From Setaria digitata (lineage: Eukaryota > Nematoda > Chromadorea > Rhabditida > Setariidae), in the NCBI GenBank assembly GCA_003640385.1, contig RCAB01000104.1, forward strand, positions 62,001-126,000: DNA of 64,000 bases, in the 5' to 3' direction. A model generated the notes under the pieces. It was not told the DNA's origin, did not search any database, and saw only the letters and a program-made list of their open reading frames with translations. Shown here one piece after another: positions 60,553 to 64,000 of this stretch; within the stretch, counting starts at the first letter, position 1, and each line of letters opens with the position of its first letter. The position numbers were made by a program, and so were the translations under genes.

Positions 60553-60821
60553 AAAATTAACAAAATGAAGAATATAAGCAAAACCAAACATAATAAGATG
60601 ATATCTACGAACTATCGTGCTACAGAAAATCCGTTCATTCGGAAACGCTATAAAAACTGCTTCAATATTAATCCATTCAGTTCTCCATTCATGTAATTAA
60701 TTTAATGGAACAAATCAAAAGTCTTTTAAATACTAACAAAGAGAAAATGGGCATGTCGAAGTGATTTACTGGAGATTCAATAAAATAATCAACTCAGTCA
60801 AGTGAACTGTCTTAGATTCGA

Positions 60822-60940
60822 TATTCATTGCAACGAAATATTCAAGAATGACATATTCATTTAGAACTACCTCAGAAATAGGTGTTCACTGCGACGAATT
60901 GTCCAACGATGACATATTCATTAAGAGCAATCCGAGGATA
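60822..60940. repeat. Two-copy diverged tandem repeat (~61-bp period)
   Basis: ATTCATTGCAACGAAAT...AATGACATATTCATTTAGA from 60,822 recurs as GTTCACTGCGACGAATT...GATGACATATTCATTAAGA from 60,883. Confidence 0.65.
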
Positions 60941-60992
60941 AGGGACTACGACGCATCGACCAAAGAAGGCACACGCCAACCCAAGACGGGGT

Positions 60993-61064
60993 TTGTATAT
61001 GTGTGTATTTGTGTGTGCATGTGTGTGTGTGTGTGTGTGTGTGTGGTTGTGTATGTGGGTGTGC
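60993..61064. repeat. (GT)n microsatellite
   Basis: GT dinucleotides with TATG and TTGT interruptions; the core at 61,019-61,045 is pure. Confidence 0.9.
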
Positions 61065-61670
61065 CTAAGTAAATGCTTTAACAAACTATTAGGGTGAAAG
61101 GGCTAAGAAGTTCCGTAAAAGTTACAGTGTAAACGATAGTATGAAAATGAGCATAAATTTCCTTGACAAACTAATCAAAGGACAACTTCAGGAATTACTG
61201 GATGACCAGTCAGACAAAAACAAAAACACGGAGTCGGAGAGAAAACCGGAAGAACCGGAGATACCCTAACGAGACGGCAACAGATGACAACCGAACATGT
61301 AGCCAAAGAAAAAAAGATATCAATCGGCAGAATTCGTGCCGCACGTCCATGCGCAGTTTGAACTTTAAGTGTGAAAGAAAGACATGAACCGGTAATGGAA
61401 CGGATGTTTATTCCTGATTTTCTCATCAAGTCCTTGATATTGTTGACTGAGCATAATTTCTCACAACGTCACTTTTGGGCACAGTCAGCATTATATCTTT
61501 GTTTTTCGTTAATAGACTGCGTGCTCATCATAGGCATTAGCAGTGCTTCCTTTATTAATGACATACTCAGACTTCGTTGACTTTTACGACTTAAGCATGA
61601 ATTGTCTTTACTCTTAGTTGAGGTTAGAAACTTTTAAAGACTTCTAATACGATGATACTTCTGAAAATTT

Positions 61671-61678
61671 TTTTTCAG
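61671..61678 (+). promoter_or_regulatory. Candidate trans-splice acceptor of the NUP42-like gene
   Basis: A TTTTTTTTCAG polypyrimidine/acceptor ends 21 bases before the ATG, matching the nematode acceptor consensus TTTTCAG best of the five starts in this window. Confidence 0.55.
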
Positions 61679-61699
61679 GAATTTGAAGTGACTGCTTCT

Positions 61700-63827
61700 A
61701 TGTACCGACCAACAATTCGATGTAAATTTTTTGCGCGAGGTAATTGCCGGAATGGTGAAGCATGCCCATTTGCGCATATTCCTCAAGCGGAAATTATCGA
61801 CCTGCAACAAACGAATAGCAGAAATGCTGATGTACAACTGGAACGACACAGACGTCTAACCGGACAGGTAGTCATTTCATTTTAATAAATTGAAAAGAAA
61901 AAATTCATTTTATTGAACATCACTGCCACCGTCATATTTCAATCGCTTTCCTTCTTTCTTGTTCTTCATGTTTTTTCATTTTTTCATATGTTTTGAAGGA
62001 GCTATTTACTGATTTTTATTATTGTTTAATGCTGTATAAGTCCTGATTAACCGAAATTATGAAATTCTTCCTAGTGAAATTTTACGATTTCCATTTTCGT
62101 GACCTAACAATTAAACTCTCTGTTTGCATCCTTCTTCGAGGCCAGAAATCTTATGTATATATATACAAATTGAGTACTGATTAGAATATTATATAATATT
62201 CTAATACATATAATATTACACATATAATTGTATATTTGTATTATTTCATATAATTATATATATATATATTTGTATTTCCGTGGTATGGATGTTGCTTTCA
62301 GTAATGTACTTTGCATTTATTAAGCAGTTTCCTCTACTCTGATCGTCTTCAGATGTCTTTTTCAGTCTTTATTACTGCACTGTACTCAAACTTCGAATAG
62401 CTGCAGATTTTTTTTCTCGTCTATTAAACAGTCTTAAGTGTTATTACTTTTCTCAGCTTATGTCTTTTGCTTATCTATATTTGAGTACCACAAAATATTT
62501 GATAATAATACTGTATTTAATGTCCATAACTTTATTATATGACTTATAACTTTTACACGGCAGCATTAGCAGATACTTTTTTCTTCTCATTTTCTTTTTC
62601 AGTGTAATTTATGTGTAGCCCTGATGTTTCTTCCCCTTCCCTCCCTCCCAACTTCTAACTAGAAGTTTTTGTTTTTGCGCATCAATTGGAAATATTGGTA
62701 GTATGCAGCTTTTTTTCTTTTTATTCTCTTTTCTTATTCCTTTATACATTTAATTCTTCCTTTCTTGTACATTTTTTCAGTATAGCATCAAGTAACATGA
62801 GAGTATATTGAAGAAGGTGAATGCGTTTTAATGTGCTTTTCATTAAAAACACAATACACATTTTTTAGTTGCTCATTATCAAAGGAATAATTGCAAGTAA
62901 TTATAAGTGCGCAATTTTCGTTGTGTTTTTTGCTTGAGATACATATTATTTCAGGTAGGTTTTAGCAATCATGGATTTAACGAACATCCTCAGTCATTTT
63001 CGCATTATTTCGACAAGAGGTAGATCTGTGCAATGTGTCAAATTTTAGCAATTTTCAGCTATCCTTCTTTTGCAATTTATTGCATGGATATTAAAGAGGA
63101 CATATAGAAAGAAGATGATAATCTTTCGCTTATCAGGAAAAAAAATTTGTTTAGTTACAAGAAAAAACTTCTTTTTTCGAAAAGAGTTAAGTTCCAGTTA
63201 AAAGGGCACGATTTGTTGCGTCACAGGAAAAGATTTTTCCTTTTGTTTCAGTCGTTATAAATGGGTTTCACCTTTGTTAAAAGAACGAGAAGAAGCTAAA
63301 AAGGTGTCCTCGGATAAAAATATCATGGATAAGAATGCTTTTAATAAGGATTTAATAACGAAACAAACAGATACTGTGGCAAGAAAAGGAGCATCCGACT
63401 CAAGTATATTCCTGAATAGTGAAAACACTGGAACAACTCTCAATAAAAAGTGAATAATTTTTTGAATATAATAAAGGGATTGGTAATAGCAGCGCAGTGA
63501 AGGGAAACCAACATTGAAACATGCTATTGACATTAAGTAGTAGAGCATCATAACTGGAAATTGTCAGTGAATAATGATCAGTATCTATGAAGTTTATAAT
63601 GACTGCAATATACCAAATCCTATTTTAGGTCGGAGAGCCAGGTAAATGTTGGCAATGAGTCTACAGAGGGTGTTGAGCTTAATTACAATGGTTACAAAAA
63701 TCTGATGCAAAAGCTATACTCTAGGATGGAAGACTTGACTGCTGAACAGATAAAGCAGTTCAACGCAGATGAATTTGAATATGGCAAAGTGCCGATAATT
63801 CCACCTCCCAAGGAACTTTGTTTTTAG
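61700..63827 (+). CDS. CCCH zinc-finger protein, NUP42/NUPL2-like
   Basis: Four plus-strand exons join in frame: 61,700-61,867; 62,955-63,019; 63,252-63,449; 63,629-63,827 (209 aa). Residues 8-26 form one CCCH finger (Cys8, Cys16, Cys22, His26; spacing C-x7-C-x5-C-x3-H) at the very N-terminus. A Phe/Gly/His/Ser stretch follows at 57-77 ([18 protein letters not shown]). The C-terminus reads [20 protein letters not shown] then [10 protein letters not shown] single N-terminal CCCH finger plus a C-terminal ELT-x-(E)-x-F...GK-(I/V)-P...PP motif is the layout of NUP42 (NUPL2), the nucleoporin that binds GLE1 and stimulates the DEAD-box helicase DDX19 during mRNA export at the cytoplasmic face of the pore. 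The protein is short for the family and has almost no FG repeats. The ATG at 61,700 is chosen because the acceptor at 61,678 would remove the in-frame ATG at 61,652. Exon phases (0, 2, 2) fit. No AATAAA is visible before the window ends. Another small CCCH protein is the alternative. Confidence 0.75.
62180..62205. other. Perfect 26-bp palindrome in intron 1 of the NUP42-like gene
   Basis: The left half ATTAGAATATTAT is followed directly by its exact reverse complement. The sequence is AT-rich (only two G/C pairs), so it may be an AT-repeat product. Confidence 0.6.
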
Positions 63828-64000
63828 TAATTTTGGTTCGTTGTTCTTTATATTGTTCATTCTAGATCATTTATGTTTTTCATTTGATATTTTCAATGTT
63901 ATTTAACGTCTTGCATAATGAGTACATTGCCTCACATTCATGTCCATAATGATGTGGAAAAAAGTGGATTAATGTGAAATGAAAGATTATCTACTTTTGT
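63828..64000. other. Start of the 3' flank of the NUP42-like gene
   Basis: This should be 3'UTR. I see no canonical AATAAA before the window ends and no further coding sequence. Confidence 0.5.

Larger units (their letters stand above)
60553..61676. other. Divergent intergenic region between hrpk-1 and the NUP42-like gene
   Basis: About 1.1 kb likely to hold both promoters. It contains a two-copy degenerate duplication (60,822-60,940) and a (GT)n tract (60,993-61,064). ORFs at 61,202-61,387 and 61,371-61,580 (+) have no recognisable motif. Confidence 0.45.

Noticed and set aside
61202..61580. Plus-strand ORFs at 61,202-61,387 and 61,371-61,580
   Set aside because: No motif, no consistent splice phase into the NUP42-like gene, and a better start follows the acceptor at 61,678.
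1..64000. tRNA, rRNA, snRNA or spliced-leader genes, bacterial endosymbiont DNA and viral genes
   Set aside because: By eye I saw no GGTTCGANNCC-type B box with a matching A box, no rRNA or SL sequence, and no bacterial or viral coding block; tRNAscan-SE and Infernal would be the decisive tests.

Overview
The window is AT-rich, intron-containing eukaryotic DNA and reads as a nematode chromosome fragment. Introns are short to medium, an AG acceptor with little upstream coding lies 5-29 nt before every predicted start codon (the layout of spliced-leader trans-splicing), and the recognisable genes are the nematode set SoxB, Aurora B (air-2), hnRNP K (hrpk-1), a MADF protein and a NUP42-like CCCH protein. 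A clade III/filarial-type worm would fit the base composition and microsatellite load, but that is a guess.

Layout. Positions 1-418 hold the last exon of an unrecognised plus-strand gene, with an AATAAA at 479. From 419 to about 22.9 kb there is no supportable gene: AT-rich DNA, many microsatellites, a ~76-unit 12-bp minisatellite at 13.1-14.0 kb, a Cys-rich degenerate repeat at 14.3 kb and a GC-richer island at 15.2-15.8 kb. A five-exon SoxB gene sits alone at 22,909-25,390 (+). It is followed by another ~25 kb without a supportable gene (25.4-50.3 kb). The right-hand 14 kb is gene-dense: on the minus strand, in transcription order, hrpk-1 (60,516-57,482), a MADF protein (55,735-54,463) and air-2 (52,370-50,309); on the plus strand a NUP42-like gene (61,700-63,827) diverges from hrpk-1.

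The genes fall into two groups: one developmental transcription factor isolated in a roughly 50-kb desert that may hold long-range control elements, and a cluster of housekeeping/nuclear genes (mitotic kinase, mRNA-binding protein, mRNA-export nucleoporin-like protein, small DNA-binding-type protein). I rebuilt all 21 introns by reading frame and, where possible, by family homology. Seven of the 21 donor sites have T at +3 (GTT...), which is unusual.

Six single N characters mark assembly joins. At least four are flanked by duplicated sequence, so some apparent duplications are artefacts. I found no transposase or reverse transcriptase, no tRNA or rRNA, no CRISPR and no viral gene. No clear candidate for a wholly new biological system emerged; the most checkable oddities are the donor sites, the higher-order minisatellite, a near-perfect hairpin upstream of air-2 and an intronic ORF in hrpk-1.
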